Shown: positions 29,854-38,462 of the stretch, piece after piece | How the letters are laid out: each line of letters begins with the position of its first letter | Position numbering within the stretch: position 1 is the first letter of the stretch | Assembly: GCA_944393745.1 (NCBI GenBank) | Contig: CALYBD010000008.1 | Span: forward strand, 1-64,000 | Direction: 5' to 3' | Source of the DNA: an uncultured Alphaproteobacteria bacterium | GTDB lineage: Bacteria > Pseudomonadota > Alphaproteobacteria > CAAGCB01 > CAG-977 | DNA: 64,000 bases | Program-made: the position numbers and the translations under genes | The notes under the pieces: generated by a model | Told to the model about the DNA's origin: nothing | Seen by the model: only the letters and a program-made list of their open reading frames with translations | Database searches by the model: none

Positions 29854-30654
29854 ATGAAAATAGGCGTTACAGGCTGTGCGGGTCGAATGGGCAAAATGCT
29901 TTTAAACCGCGTATTGACAAACAAAGATTGCGAACTTGCCGGCGGTTCCGAACGCCGGGAAAGCGGTTTTATCGGCCGCGATCTGGGAGAAGTCATCGGG
30001 GTCAGGCCGTTGGGTATATCGGTAACTTCTTATCCTTTTGAACTATTTAACGCCTGTGAGGCCGTTTTGGATTTTACCGCACCGGCGGCCAGTGTCGAAC
30101 ACGCCAAAATCGCCGCGGAAACGGGAAAAATCCTGATTGTCGGTACAACGGGATTAAGTGCGGATCAAATGGAAATCCTAAAAAAATGCGCCGAAAAAAC
30201 GGTTATTGTCGCCGCACCGAATATGAGCGTGGGGGTCAACCTTTTGTTTGCTCTGGTCAAACAGGCGGCGGCCGTTTTAGATCCTTCTTATGATATTGAA
30301 ATCGTTGAAATGCACCATCGCAACAAAGCGGACGCACCGTCCGGAACGGCGCTGGGTCTGGGCAATGCCGCGGCGGAAGGACGGCAGATTGAATTAAAGA
30401 GCGCAGCCCGTTATGAACGTCACGGCAACACGGGCGTCCGGCCGGCTGGCGAAATCGGCTTCGCGGCCCTGCGCGGCGGAGACGTCGTCGGAGATCACAC
30501 GGTTATTTTTGCCGGACAGGGCGAACGCATCGAACTGACGCACAAGGCTTCCTCCCGCGAAATTTTTGCCGACGGTGCGATCAAAGCTGCTTTGTGGGCG
30601 CAAAACAAACCGAAAGGGTTATATTCCATGCAGGACGTTTTGGGGTTAAAGTAA
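29854..30654 (+). CDS. dapB: 4-hydroxy-tetrahydrodipicolinate reductase
   Basis: A 266-residue enzyme of the DAP/lysine pathway that reduces 4-hydroxy-tetrahydrodipicolinate with NAD(P)H. N-terminal dinucleotide loop VTGCAGRMGKML, VGTTGLS, VAAPNMSVGVNLL and the substrate motif EMHHRNKADAPSGTA. Start chosen at 29854 because AAGGA lies upstream and the nine-residue longer form lacks one. It makes meso-DAP for peptidoglycan, linking to the murein genes in this window. Confidence 0.95.
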   Translation: MKIGVTGCAGRMGKMLLNRVLTNKDCELAGGSERRESGFIGRDLGEVIGVRPLGISVTSYPFELFNACEAVLDFTAPAASVEHAKIAAETGKILIVGTTGLSADQMEILKKCAEKTVIVAAPNMSVGVNLLFALVKQAAAVLDPSYDIEIVEMHHRNKADAPSGTALGLGNAAAEGRQIELKSAARYERHGNTGVRPAGEIGFAALRGGDVVGDHTVIFAGQGERIELTHKASSREIFADGAIKAALWAQNKPKGLYSMQDVLGLK

Positions 30655-30681
30655 TTTTTCTCAAAACAAAAGGAAATTTGC

Positions 30682-31197
30682 ATGAAAAAACTGATTATTA
30701 CCGCCGCCTTTTTTTTATTTTCTTTTACGGCGCAGGCAGGCGTTTATGTTTCTGCAGGTATCGGATTAAACATCAACGACAGTAAAACAACCCGTAACGG
30801 CATTAAAAACGATTATGACAATTCGGCTTTTTATTCGGGGGCACTGGGGTATGCTTTACCGATTTTACCTCTGCGCGCCGAACTGGAAGGATTTTATTCC
30901 AAAAGCAATGTTAAAGAAGCTTCGGGTCACATGACGGCTTACGGCGCTTTGGCAAATGCTTACGCCCGCATTCCCGTCCTGGGTTTTTATGTCGGCGCCG
31001 GGGCAGGATATGCTTCTGTCAGGAACGAAACAACGCCGGTTTATCAGGGAATTGCCGGTTTTGAATACGCTTTGTTCGGATTGAATCTGGGCATTGAATA
31101 CAGGCATCTTCAATCCTCAAAAAACATCAAAAAAGTCGGAGAAAAATCTCGTTTCAGAACAGATGCTCTGATGTTAAAAGCACGTTTCGAGTTTTAA
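30682..31197 (+). CDS. Outer-membrane beta-barrel protein
   Basis: A 171-residue exported protein: signal peptide KKLIITAAFFLFSFTAQA, then alternating aromatic/small residue strands typical of an eight-strand OmpA/OmpW-like barrel (VYVSAGIGLNI, FYSGALGYALPI, YAYARIPVLGFYVGAGAGY, FEYALFGLNLGIEYRHL) and the terminal strand ends ARFEF, an aromatic C-terminus recognised by the BAM machinery. It carries no OmpA-like peptidoglycan domain. 27 bp after dapB. Confidence 0.8.
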   Translation: MKKLIITAAFFLFSFTAQAGVYVSAGIGLNINDSKTTRNGIKNDYDNSAFYSGALGYALPILPLRAELEGFYSKSNVKEASGHMTAYGALANAYARIPVLGFYVGAGAGYASVRNETTPVYQGIAGFEYALFGLNLGIEYRHLQSSKNIKKVGEKSRFRTDALMLKARFEF

Positions 31198-31200
31198 ACG

Positions 31201-32217
31201 ATGTCTTCTCCCCGGCTGATCGTTTTTCCGCAAAATCTGCAGCATAACTTCCGACTGATGTGCCAAACCTGTCCGGGAACGCAAATTGCTGCCGTCGTCA
31301 AGGCAAACGCTTACGGTTTAGGATTTGAACGCGTTGTCAGACCGCTGGCCGAAGCCGGCTGCCGAACCTTTTTTGTCAACAGATTTGCCGAAGGTGTCGC
31401 CGTACGCCGGCTGGATTCCGCGGCGGAAATTTTTGTTTTGGACGCTCTGATCGGTTCTGAAACGTTGCAAGCGTATAAAACATTATCCCTGACACCTGTT
31501 TTTTCAACATTGCAAACATTGGCACGTTATCCCGATGAACAAAATATTGCCGTCCGGCTGGACACGGGATTTAATCTGGCCGGCATTAATGCTTTTGACA
31601 AAGCGACCGTCATGCGGGCTTTAAACGGACGATCTGTTTCGTTTTTAATGTCACATCTGTGTTGCGCGGAACGGCCGGACAACCCTAAAAACGCCGAACA
31701 GTTGGCTTTATTTTGCGAATATGCCGCCTTGTTTCCGGGTGCGCGAAAAAGCCTGTCGGCCTCGTTCGGAGCGGCTTTGGGCAAAGAATACCGATTTGAC
31801 GTAATCCGTGCCGGCGCCTCTTTATACGGTTCGACAGCTTTGCCCGGCAGTCTCAGTGCCGCGAAACTGACCGCAAAGGTCGGTTGGCTCAGATGGTTTG
31901 AGGCAGGCGAAAGCTTAGGATACAATGACAATTTTATTTTCAAAAAACGCACTTTTGTCGCTTCTGTTTTAGTCGGATCGGGCGACGGCATTGTCCACAA
32001 ACCGGGCTGTTTTGTTGATTTTAACGGCACACTTCTGCCCGTTTTGACGCCGCCGGCAACAAATTATCTGCCCGTTGATGCAACTGCTGTTGCGGATTGT
32101 ATTCACACATCAGATGAAGTAGACTTGTTTAACACTTCTTATACACCGGATAAACTGGCCGTTGATGCGGGAATGGAAGTCGGAGCCGATGTCTTAATTC
32201 GTTTAAATTCTTTTTAG
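31201..32217 (+). CDS. alr: Alanine racemase
   Basis: A 338-residue fold-type III PLP enzyme that makes D-alanine for peptidoglycan. The PLP-lysine motif AAVVKANAYGLG is at about residues 30-41, and the second half carries the beta-barrel domain with AGESLGYNDNF. It is a little shorter than the usual 355-380. Only 3 bp after the barrel gene, so cotranscribed. The catalytic Tyr region (usually VGYG) reads LGYNDN here; the Tyr is kept. Confidence 0.9.
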   Translation: MSSPRLIVFPQNLQHNFRLMCQTCPGTQIAAVVKANAYGLGFERVVRPLAEAGCRTFFVNRFAEGVAVRRLDSAAEIFVLDALIGSETLQAYKTLSLTPVFSTLQTLARYPDEQNIAVRLDTGFNLAGINAFDKATVMRALNGRSVSFLMSHLCCAERPDNPKNAEQLALFCEYAALFPGARKSLSASFGAALGKEYRFDVIRAGASLYGSTALPGSLSAAKLTAKVGWLRWFEAGESLGYNDNFIFKKRTFVASVLVGSGDGIVHKPGCFVDFNGTLLPVLTPPATNYLPVDATAVADCIHTSDEVDLFNTSYTPDKLAVDAGMEVGADVLIRLNSF

Positions 32218-32260
32218 CTATATTGCCTTTTAAACGATTTTGTTTCTTTATGGAGAAGAT

Positions 32261-33046
32261 ATGATAGATACCAAAGCTTTTTCTAAACTCACTTACGGGT
32301 TATACGTGGTCGGTGTTAAATCCGGCGATAAGTTCGGCGGTTGCGTTGTTGACGCCGTCATGCAGACAACCGTTCAGCCGCAAACGCTGGTGATTTGCTG
32401 TAACCGGGGAACGCGGACGCGGGAATGTATTGAAGAAACCAAAGAATTTACGCTTTCCGTTTTATCCGAAACGACCGATCCGTTTGTGATTGCCAATTTC
32501 GGATTTCAGTCCTGCAGACAGGCCGACAAGTGGGAAAAAGTCCCGCATCGTCTGATGAACAGCCTGCCTGTTCTGGACAAGGCGGCGGCCTATTTATACT
32601 GCAAGGTATCTGAAATAAAACAGCTTTCGACACACACGCTGTTTTTCTGCGATGTCATTGAAGCGCAGGACGGGAACGGAAAAGCGCTCAGTTACACGGC
32701 ATATCAGGAAACATGGAAGCCGAAAGTCATGGAGGCTTTTAAAACCGGAAAATGTTCACAAGAAGGTAAAGGAGAAAAAAAGATGACCAAATGGGTATGT
32801 AAAGTTTGCGGTTATGAATACGAAGGCGATGAATTACCGGCGGATTATGTTTGTCCGGTTTGCGGTGTCGGCCCTGACGAATTTGAAAAAGCGGAAGAAA
32901 AAACCGCCGCTCCGTCTAAAAAAGAAAAATGGGTTTGTTCTTTGTGCGGATACGTCTATGACGGCGACACACCGTTTGAAGATCTGCCGGACGATTATGT
33001 TTGCCCTGTTTGCCAACAGCCCAAAAGCGCGTTTGTAAAAGAATAA
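32261..33046 (+). CDS. Flavin reductase-like domain fused to two rubredoxin domains (Hrb-like)
   Basis: A 261-residue fusion. Residues 1-160 are a flavin-reductase/flavoredoxin split-barrel domain ([20 protein letters not shown]). Two rubredoxin domains follow: [23 protein letters not shown] and [23 protein letters not shown], each with two CxxC metal motifs. High-molecular-weight rubredoxins of anaerobes have the flavin-plus-one-rubredoxin layout and pass electrons to flavodiiron oxidases that remove O2 or NO. Two rubredoxins in tandem is less common. No flavodiiron gene is in this window. Start at 32261 has GGAGA before it. A terminator follows. Confidence 0.85.
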   Translation: MIDTKAFSKLTYGLYVVGVKSGDKFGGCVVDAVMQTTVQPQTLVICCNRGTRTRECIEETKEFTLSVLSETTDPFVIANFGFQSCRQADKWEKVPHRLMNSLPVLDKAAAYLYCKVSEIKQLSTHTLFFCDVIEAQDGNGKALSYTAYQETWKPKVMEAFKTGKCSQEGKGEKKMTKWVCKVCGYEYEGDELPADYVCPVCGVGPDEFEKAEEKTAAPSKKEKWVCSLCGYVYDGDTPFEDLPDDYVCPVCQQPKSAFVKE

Positions 33047-33074
33047 TAAAAAAATCGGAATTCGGACACTTTAG

Positions 33075-33111
33075 AAAAACAGCATACTCTCAACCGGGTA
33101 TGCTGTTTTTT
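33075..33111. terminator. Bidirectional terminator between rubredoxin fusion and hinT
   Basis: AAACAGCATAC at 33077-33087 pairs with GTATGCTGTTT at 33098-33108 around a 10-nt loop, with As before and Ts after, so it can end transcripts from both convergent genes. Confidence 0.85.
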
Positions 33112-33116
33112 CACGC

Positions 33117-33467
33117 TTAAAACGCCAGTTTTTTTCCGGCCAGAATATGCACGTGCAAATGCGGGACTTCTTGTCCGCCGTCGCGCCCCGTGTTCATCAC
33201 CAGACGGTAACCGCCGTCAACCAGGCCCTGTTCTTTTGCCACAGCGCCGACGGCTTTGAAAAAGCCCGAAATCTCTTCAGACGAAGCTTTTGACGTAAAA
33301 TCCGAAAAATCCGTATACGCCCCTTTCGGAATTACCAACAGATGCACGGGCGCTTTGGGATTAATATCTTTAAACGCAATCGCGAAATCGTCTTCGTATA
33401 TTTTATTGACGGGAATATCGCCCTTTAACATTTTGGCAAAAACATTGTTTTCATCATAAGCTTTCAT
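33117..33467 (-). CDS. hinT: HIT-family nucleotide hydrolase
   Basis: A 116-residue HinT-like protein with the histidine triad VPHLHVHIL (HxHxH) at its C-terminus and the opening ENNVFAKMLKGDIPVNKIYEDD. HIT proteins hydrolyse aminoacyl-AMP and similar purine nucleoside phosphoramidates. It follows hisE by 3 bp, a linkage seen in many alphaproteobacteria. Confidence 0.92.
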   Translation of the reverse strand: MKAYDENNVFAKMLKGDIPVNKIYEDDFAIAFKDINPKAPVHLLVIPKGAYTDFSDFTSKASSEEISGFFKAVGAVAKEQGLVDGGYRLVMNTGRDGGQEVPHLHVHILAGKKLAF

Positions 33468-33470
33468 TTT

Positions 33471-33794
33471 TTACTCCTTCGGCCGTGAATTTTTTTCCGC
33501 TATGCCGGAAATGCCTTCCCTTTGTTCCAAAACATGAAACACATCGTCGGGACAAACGCCCGCGTCTGCCCACAAAACACATAAATGATACAACAAATCC
33601 GCGCTTTCCGAAACAACGTGTTCTTTGTCTTTCGCCGTTGCCGCAATGACGGTTTCCACGGCTTCCTCGCCGACTTTCTGCGCTATGCGGCCGGTTCCCT
33701 TTGAAAACAGTTTTGCCGTATACGATGTTTGCGGATCGGCGCCTTTACGGCTTTGAATCGTCGAAAACAAACGGTTTAAAATTTCCGCCGGCAT
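33471..33794 (-). CDS. hisE: Phosphoribosyl-ATP pyrophosphatase
   Basis: A 107-residue all-helical enzyme of histidine synthesis that converts PR-ATP to PR-AMP. The motifs SYTAKLFSKGTGRIAQKVGEEAVETVIAA and SADLLYHLCVLWADAGV are typical of HisE. It is 2 bp after hisA. Confidence 0.93.
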   Translation of the reverse strand: MPAEILNRLFSTIQSRKGADPQTSYTAKLFSKGTGRIAQKVGEEAVETVIAATAKDKEHVVSESADLLYHLCVLWADAGVCPDDVFHVLEQREGISGIAEKNSRPKE

Positions 33795-33796
33795 GA

Positions 33797-34525
33797 TTAT
33801 TCTCCTTTTAACAGCCGGACGGCTTCGCGCACGGTAAAGCGGTTGTCATAAACCGCCCGTCCCGCAATGACTCCGACAATATTGTTTTGTTCTTCTTTTT
33901 TACAGGCCCTTAAGTCGTCCAACGAAGAAATTCCCCCCGATACAATGACAGGCGTGGAAACGGACCGCGCCAGCTGAACCGTTGCCGGCAAGTTTGGCCC
34001 CTGCAGAACACCGTCGCGCGCAACGTCCGTATAAATAATCGCCGCCACGCCCGCGGATTCAAATTGACGCGCCAGATCAACAGCTGTTATTTCGGATTTT
34101 TCCGCCCAGCCTTCAACGGCGACAAAGCCGTCTTTGGCATCAATGCCGACGGCAATCCGTCCCGGAAATTCCAGGCAGGCTTTTCTGACAAAGTCCGGAT
34201 TCCGCAGGGCGATCGTGCCCAGGATAACGCGCGCAACACCTTTGTCCAGCCACATTTTAATCGTTTCAAGCGTGCGGATCCCGCCGCCCAGTTCGATTTT
34301 AACGTCAACGGTTTTTAAGATCTCTTCAACAGCTGTCGCATTAACCGGCTTTCCCGCAAAGGCCCCGTCCAGATCGACAATATGAATCCATTCCGCCCCC
34401 TGACGAACGAACTCCGAAGCCTGCGCCGGCGGGTTGTCGTTAAAAACGGTAACCTGCGCCATATCGCCTTGTTTCAGGCGGACGCATTTCCCTTCTTTTA
34501 AATCGATCGCGGGTAACAGATACAT
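33797..34525 (-). CDS. hisA: ProFAR isomerase HisA
   Basis: A 242-residue TIM barrel enzyme of histidine synthesis. Start YLLPAIDLKEGKCVRLKQGD, mid GGGIRTLETI, catalytic Asp in DLDGA and later YTDVARDGVLQGPN. The usual neighbour hisF, which normally lies between hisA and hisE, is absent: hisE starts 2 bp after hisA. First gene of the minus-strand hisA-hisE-hinT cluster, divergent from the next gene. Confidence 0.95.
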   Translation of the reverse strand: MYLLPAIDLKEGKCVRLKQGDMAQVTVFNDNPPAQASEFVRQGAEWIHIVDLDGAFAGKPVNATAVEEILKTVDVKIELGGGIRTLETIKMWLDKGVARVILGTIALRNPDFVRKACLEFPGRIAVGIDAKDGFVAVEGWAEKSEITAVDLARQFESAGVAAIIYTDVARDGVLQGPNLPATVQLARSVSTPVIVSGGISSLDDLRACKKEEQNNIVGVIAGRAVYDNRFTVREAVRLLKGE

Positions 34526-34610
34526 TATGATATCCTTTAAAAGCTAAAACATTTTTTAATGTTTTTCTGATTATGTAAAATAGACTGACTCAATCATATA
34601 AAGGTATCTG

Positions 34611-36656
34611 ATGAAATTAAAACATTTTTTCTTTATTTTTTTGATTTTATGTCTGTTTCAGATGCCTTCCGCCGTTTCCGGAAAAACGGAAACAACGGTT
34701 GTGATTGATGAATCCGGTGCAACGCCGGTATATGATTCGGCGGCCGGAGAACTGGCGGAACGATTGTTTACGTTTGATGCCCGTCTGGCACCGATCAAGC
34801 TGGAATACGTTGATTTTAAGATTAACCGTAACCGAACGGCCGATGAATGGGGAAAAGATATCGGGCAATATAATTTCAAGCTGTTCGGTTGCCGGCGAGG
34901 ACAAAAAAACATTGTGTTAAACGAAGGCCGCGCAATGCGCCGTGATATGAAGTTTGACAATGTCTTTTTCGAAGAAATGAACGAACTGTTTCCCGTTATC
35001 GTGCGCAAAGACAACCCTTATTACCCGTATTCAATCAGTGCCGAACGACCGGATCTGTTGCCCGGATACGTTATTACGGCAGAAATCAAAGATCTGTTTA
35101 TTAACGTCTGCGACCAATATGACTGGCGGACGCGCACTTATTCTCACTTACGCAGCGGATCGGCGGAAATTCAAGTTTTATGGCGTGTCATGACACCGTT
35201 CAACCGCAAATTATATTGGGAAGACGTCACCCGCGGTTATGCCGAAATTCAAACGCCGGTTCGAGACGGAGAAGTCCGTCTGATTGAAAAAGCCTTTGCT
35301 GATGCTTTGGTGCGCGTTATCGGCATGCCGGGATTCATGCAGACCATGCGTTCCGTCCCCGATCCTGCCGATTTGGAAAGAGCCAAAGCGGAATTTGAAG
35401 CATTGGCCTATGAACATAAAAAATACAAAAAGCTGCAATCTTCTTATCGGCGCAAACGCATGGTTTTTTACAGTGAACGCGAACGTGAACGCACGTTGGA
35501 AGATCTGGAAAAAATCACGGGCGGCGATCGGAATTTATCCGGCGAACTGGAAAAAGGCACCGGCGCTTTGCATACATTGGAAGAACTGGAACGTATGCTG
35601 GCTGAAGGAGAAACTCTGGATTCCGAACAGCTGGAACGCTTAAATCAGGCGCGCCGCGAACTGGGAGAACAAGTTTTAGGCAGTTCAGGTTTGGGACATT
35701 CCGATTTAAGCGGCAGCGAACTGGCGGACGGCGGTATGGCCAGCGGACAGATCGGACGCGGTCTGGCGGATTCGATGGGATCGGGCATTATGGCCCGCGG
35801 ACTGACGGATTCAGGCGATACCAGCGGCTTTTATGCCCGCCTGTTAAAGGAACCGCCGATGCAAAGAGGGCTGTTCGGTCGGATTCTGCCCGTTATACCG
35901 CTGGTGCGTTTCTTTGAAGGGTATACTTTGTCTTCCGGCTTGGAAAGAGAAGAAAACAAAGCAGGCTTTATTGTTTCTCCCGTTGACGGCTGGATCACGA
36001 TCGGCGATCAAAAACCGTTCCGCTATTTATCGCCGATCCGCCTGTATCGTATCCGATCCAGTGTTGTCGCCGTCACAAACGAAGAAGAGGTCGGATCCGG
36101 ATTGGTTATTGCGCCGTCTTTGGTTTTGACGAATTATGAAATAGCCAAAAAAACAACCTTTGTTAAAACGGAATTTCTGGACGGCCGGGTCGTAACGTCA
36201 ATGGTATTGCGTGTCAACAAAGACAAAGACGTTGCTTTGTTATATATGCCGCCGGCAGAATTTGACGAATATAACTGGCCGATCCCGCTGCGTCTGGATT
36301 TACCGGAGGTCGGCGAACCGTTTTACGCCATCGGCACGCCGATGCGCGGCGGATTTGAAGGAGCTTTGGAAAAAGGAAAAGTGGCCGGCTATCGTTTCAG
36401 TGATACAGGCGTTGATATTTTGACGAACACAAACGTTCAAAGCGTTTCGCTGGGCGGCGTTTTGGTTGATGAAAACGGCAATGCGATCGGTTTGGCTCAT
36501 GCCGGTAAAAGTCTGATCGAAAGCCGGGACGGATTTATTCCCATCGGTGATGCTTTTGAGGCGCTGAAAGTCCGTATCCGCGACCGTGACATGGACGAAA
36601 CGCCGACTCAAAAAGCCCGGCGCCTGCGCAAAATGCGCGACGATTACATTAAATAG
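34611..36656 (+). CDS. Secreted protein with degenerate trypsin-like domain
   Basis: A 681-residue exported protein: signal peptide FFFIFLILCLFQMPSAVSG, a 200-residue domain of unknown type, an acidic/charged helical part (RERERTLEDLEKITGGD) and a Gly/Ser-rich stretch at about residues 365-405. The last 190 residues look like an HtrA/trypsin fold (SGLVIAPSLVLTNYE..KDVALLYMP..GGVLVDENGNAIGLAH). Catalytic residues are altered: Glu510 is where His is expected (TNYE for TNxH), Asp540 is kept, and the Ser position reads SLGGV (Leu614, with Ser613 next to it). No PDZ domain is seen. Probably a non-catalytic periplasmic protein. It converges with the regulator gene, overlapping by 8 bp. Confidence 0.75.
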   Translation: MKLKHFFFIFLILCLFQMPSAVSGKTETTVVIDESGATPVYDSAAGELAERLFTFDARLAPIKLEYVDFKINRNRTADEWGKDIGQYNFKLFGCRRGQKNIVLNEGRAMRRDMKFDNVFFEEMNELFPVIVRKDNPYYPYSISAERPDLLPGYVITAEIKDLFINVCDQYDWRTRTYSHLRSGSAEIQVLWRVMTPFNRKLYWEDVTRGYAEIQTPVRDGEVRLIEKAFADALVRVIGMPGFMQTMRSVPDPADLERAKAEFEALAYEHKKYKKLQSSYRRKRMVFYSERERERTLEDLEKITGGDRNLSGELEKGTGALHTLEELERMLAEGETLDSEQLERLNQARRELGEQVLGSSGLGHSDLSGSELADGGMASGQIGRGLADSMGSGIMARGLTDSGDTSGFYARLLKEPPMQRGLFGRILPVIPLVRFFEGYTLSSGLEREENKAGFIVSPVDGWITIGDQKPFRYLSPIRLYRIRSSVVAVTNEEEVGSGLVIAPSLVLTNYEIAKKTTFVKTEFLDGRVVTSMVLRVNKDKDVALLYMPPAEFDEYNWPIPLRLDLPEVGEPFYAIGTPMRGGFEGALEKGKVAGYRFSDTGVDILTNTNVQSVSLGGVLVDENGNAIGLAHAGKSLIESRDGFIPIGDAFEALKVRIRDRDMDETPTQKARRLRKMRDDYIK

Positions 36657-37296
36657 ACGAATTGGAACAAACCAATCGGTAACCTTCGCCGCCGCCCGTT
36701 AAAAACGTAATGCCCGTTGTTTCCAGTTTTTGGCGCAGACGGTAAATATGCGTTTCCAGCGTATGGGTTGAAATACCTTCGCCGTAGCCCCATATTTCGC
36801 GCAGCAGCGTTTCTTTGTCGACCGGTTTATCACGGCCGTGCAGATAATTCAGGATTGCCGCTTCTTTTTCCGTTAATTTAATTTCGGTTTCTTTATAACT
36901 AAGCGTTTTGCCGGCAAAATTAAATTTCCAGCACCCCAAAGAAACAGAAGCGTCCTCACTTTGTTCAAACTGGGCTGCGCCGGCAATTAATGCCGTCAAA
37001 AAAACGGACAGACGAAACGGTTTTAAAACCGGCTGCACGTTTTCGCCTTCAAAAGACTGTTGTGAAGTTAAATAAAAAATCGGAACGCCGTGATTAACGG
37101 CGCACAGCAACCGATGTTGTTCCGGCGTCGGATCATCAATAATCAGCGCGGAAAAAGCTTCGTTTCTAATAAAGTCAACAGCTTCCTCGAAATTGTCGGT
37201 TTCAACGACTTCCTGAGCAATTTCCAACACGCGGATTTCACCGGCCAGGGCCTGCCGCGGTTTTTCCTGTGGTGAATAAATCAGAATCTGACGCAT
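36649..37296 (-). CDS. OmpR/PhoB-type winged-helix regulator with degenerate receiver
   Basis: A 215-residue protein. The N-terminal receiver-like domain lacks the usual acidic pair (IYSPQEK where DDD is normal), though ALIIDDPTP and VLKPF partly match. The C-terminal winged helix is clear: LTEKEAAILNYLHGRDKPVDKETLLREIWGY..THTLETHIYRLRQKL. It probably acts without phosphorylation from a kinase, or with a different signal. Start at 37296 has AGGAG 8 bp before. Its 5' side faces the sigma-54-controlled gene, 114 bp away. Confidence 0.8.
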   Translation of the reverse strand: MRQILIYSPQEKPRQALAGEIRVLEIAQEVVETDNFEEAVDFIRNEAFSALIIDDPTPEQHRLLCAVNHGVPIFYLTSQQSFEGENVQPVLKPFRLSVFLTALIAGAAQFEQSEDASVSLGCWKFNFAGKTLSYKETEIKLTEKEAAILNYLHGRDKPVDKETLLREIWGYGEGISTHTLETHIYRLRQKLETTGITFLTGGGEGYRLVCSNSSI

Positions 37297-37364
37297 TTTT
37301 TTCTCCTGCAAAAGGGCTGGCTAATATCATAAAAGAGGTTTTTATTTTTTTAAACCAAAAATAC

Positions 37365-37381
37365 TTGGCACGAATATTGCA
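37365..37381 (+). promoter_or_regulatory. Sigma-54 (RpoN) promoter
   Basis: TTGGCACG-AATA-TTGCA matches the -24/-12 consensus TGGCACG-N4-TTGCA exactly, with correct spacing. It is 30 bp upstream of the 308-residue gene, and a good ribosome site (GGGAGG) lies between. An enhancer-binding activator site is not identified. Confidence 0.85.
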
Positions 37382-37410
37382 TATTCAAAATCAGCGAAAG
37401 GGAGGACAAT

Positions 37411-38337
37411 ATGTTAAACATGGAATTCAGCGTTGATATGGCTGTATGGCAGGACGGTATAACCTTTCAATCCGCTTTGGCGTCCAAGCCTGCAAAAGAA
37501 TTTGAACTGCCGCAGACAATGCGTGAAAGCCTGTTTGCGCAAACTCTAAACCCGCCTGCCGAAAAGACGGTTTCGACACAAACGCATCGTCCTGAACCGG
37601 CAAACGACAAACAGATACATGCACCGGTTTTATTGAGCGCACAGGAAAAAGAAACCGCGCCGAAGACACCGGCAGTTACCGATGTTCCGGAAATACCGGC
37701 TTCATTAATGAACGTCGAAGATTTAACCCCGTTTGTTGTCAGCGCCGACACCGTCAAACCGGGCAGCCGTTTAAATGAACAGCTTCAAAGAACGACATTT
37801 TCCAAAAAGTCGGATAAACTGATTGACGACGCACAATCGCCTTATAATATGTCCGAAGAAAAGGCAAAGGCCCGCGAAACAGCCAGAAATACAAGAACTT
37901 TAAAAGGCCCGGGCGATGCCAAAATTTTCCCGATGAACACGGCGGCGCGTTATCGCGACAATCAAACAAAGTTCGGTGTCGCTCAACCTCTGACGGTCAG
38001 CGCCGCGGATCAGGCAAAGCAATTGCGCATTGAGGAAATGCGCCAACAAGCCAAAGCCAAAACCATCAATGAAATCAATACGTCACTGGCTCAAAAACCG
38101 GGCGGCCGACAAAAAATGCCCGTAGACATTGATGCTATTCGTTCTCAGGTCAGTACGGACGGGTTCGGCTATCAGCGCGATTCTTTGCCGCTGGCTTCAT
38201 CGCAAAAAGTATCCCCGGCCGCTTCCTGGTTTCCGGAAGCCATGACCCGCCAGCTGGACGCTTACGAAGCGGCACATAAAATGGCGGCGCAATACGGAGT
38301 GACGGAACGGAAAACAGGAACGGATTTAAGCGCCTGA
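37411..38337 (+). CDS. Hypothetical low-complexity protein under sigma-54 control
   Basis: I do not recognise this 308-residue protein. It has no signal peptide or membrane segment, and is rich in Thr, Pro, Ala, Gln, Lys, with many predicted-disordered stretches, for example KETAPKTPAVTDVPEIP. Residues 190-225 contain a charged helix (AKQLRIEEMRQQAKAKTINEI). The C-terminus YEAAHKMAAQYG may be ordered. A sigma-54 promoter precedes it. In other alphaproteobacteria sigma-54 often drives flagellar, nitrogen or stress genes; disordered FliK-like flagellar proteins look somewhat like this, but no flagellar gene is in the window. GGGAGG 7 bp before ATG supports the start. Confidence 0.7.
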   Translation: MLNMEFSVDMAVWQDGITFQSALASKPAKEFELPQTMRESLFAQTLNPPAEKTVSTQTHRPEPANDKQIHAPVLLSAQEKETAPKTPAVTDVPEIPASLMNVEDLTPFVVSADTVKPGSRLNEQLQRTTFSKKSDKLIDDAQSPYNMSEEKAKARETARNTRTLKGPGDAKIFPMNTAARYRDNQTKFGVAQPLTVSAADQAKQLRIEEMRQQAKAKTINEINTSLAQKPGGRQKMPVDIDAIRSQVSTDGFGYQRDSLPLASSQKVSPAASWFPEAMTRQLDAYEAAHKMAAQYGVTERKTGTDLSA

Positions 38338-38425
38338 TCTTGTCCTGTCCGCATTAAAATTCGATTGTGACAGAAAAAAGATATTTCCCGAATACCGCAA
38401 AATAACGGTATCGGACATAAAAAAA

Positions 38426-38448
38426 AACCCTCCGGCAGCCGGAGGGTT
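38426..38448 (-). terminator. Intrinsic terminator of ferredoxin gene
   Basis: AACCCTCCGG at 38426-38435 pairs with CCGGAGGGTT at 38439-38448 around a 3-nt loop; As at 38420-38427 become the T run on the minus strand. It follows the ferredoxin stop by 15 bp. Confidence 0.85.
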
Positions 38449-38462
38449 CCGTTTTGTTTCAA

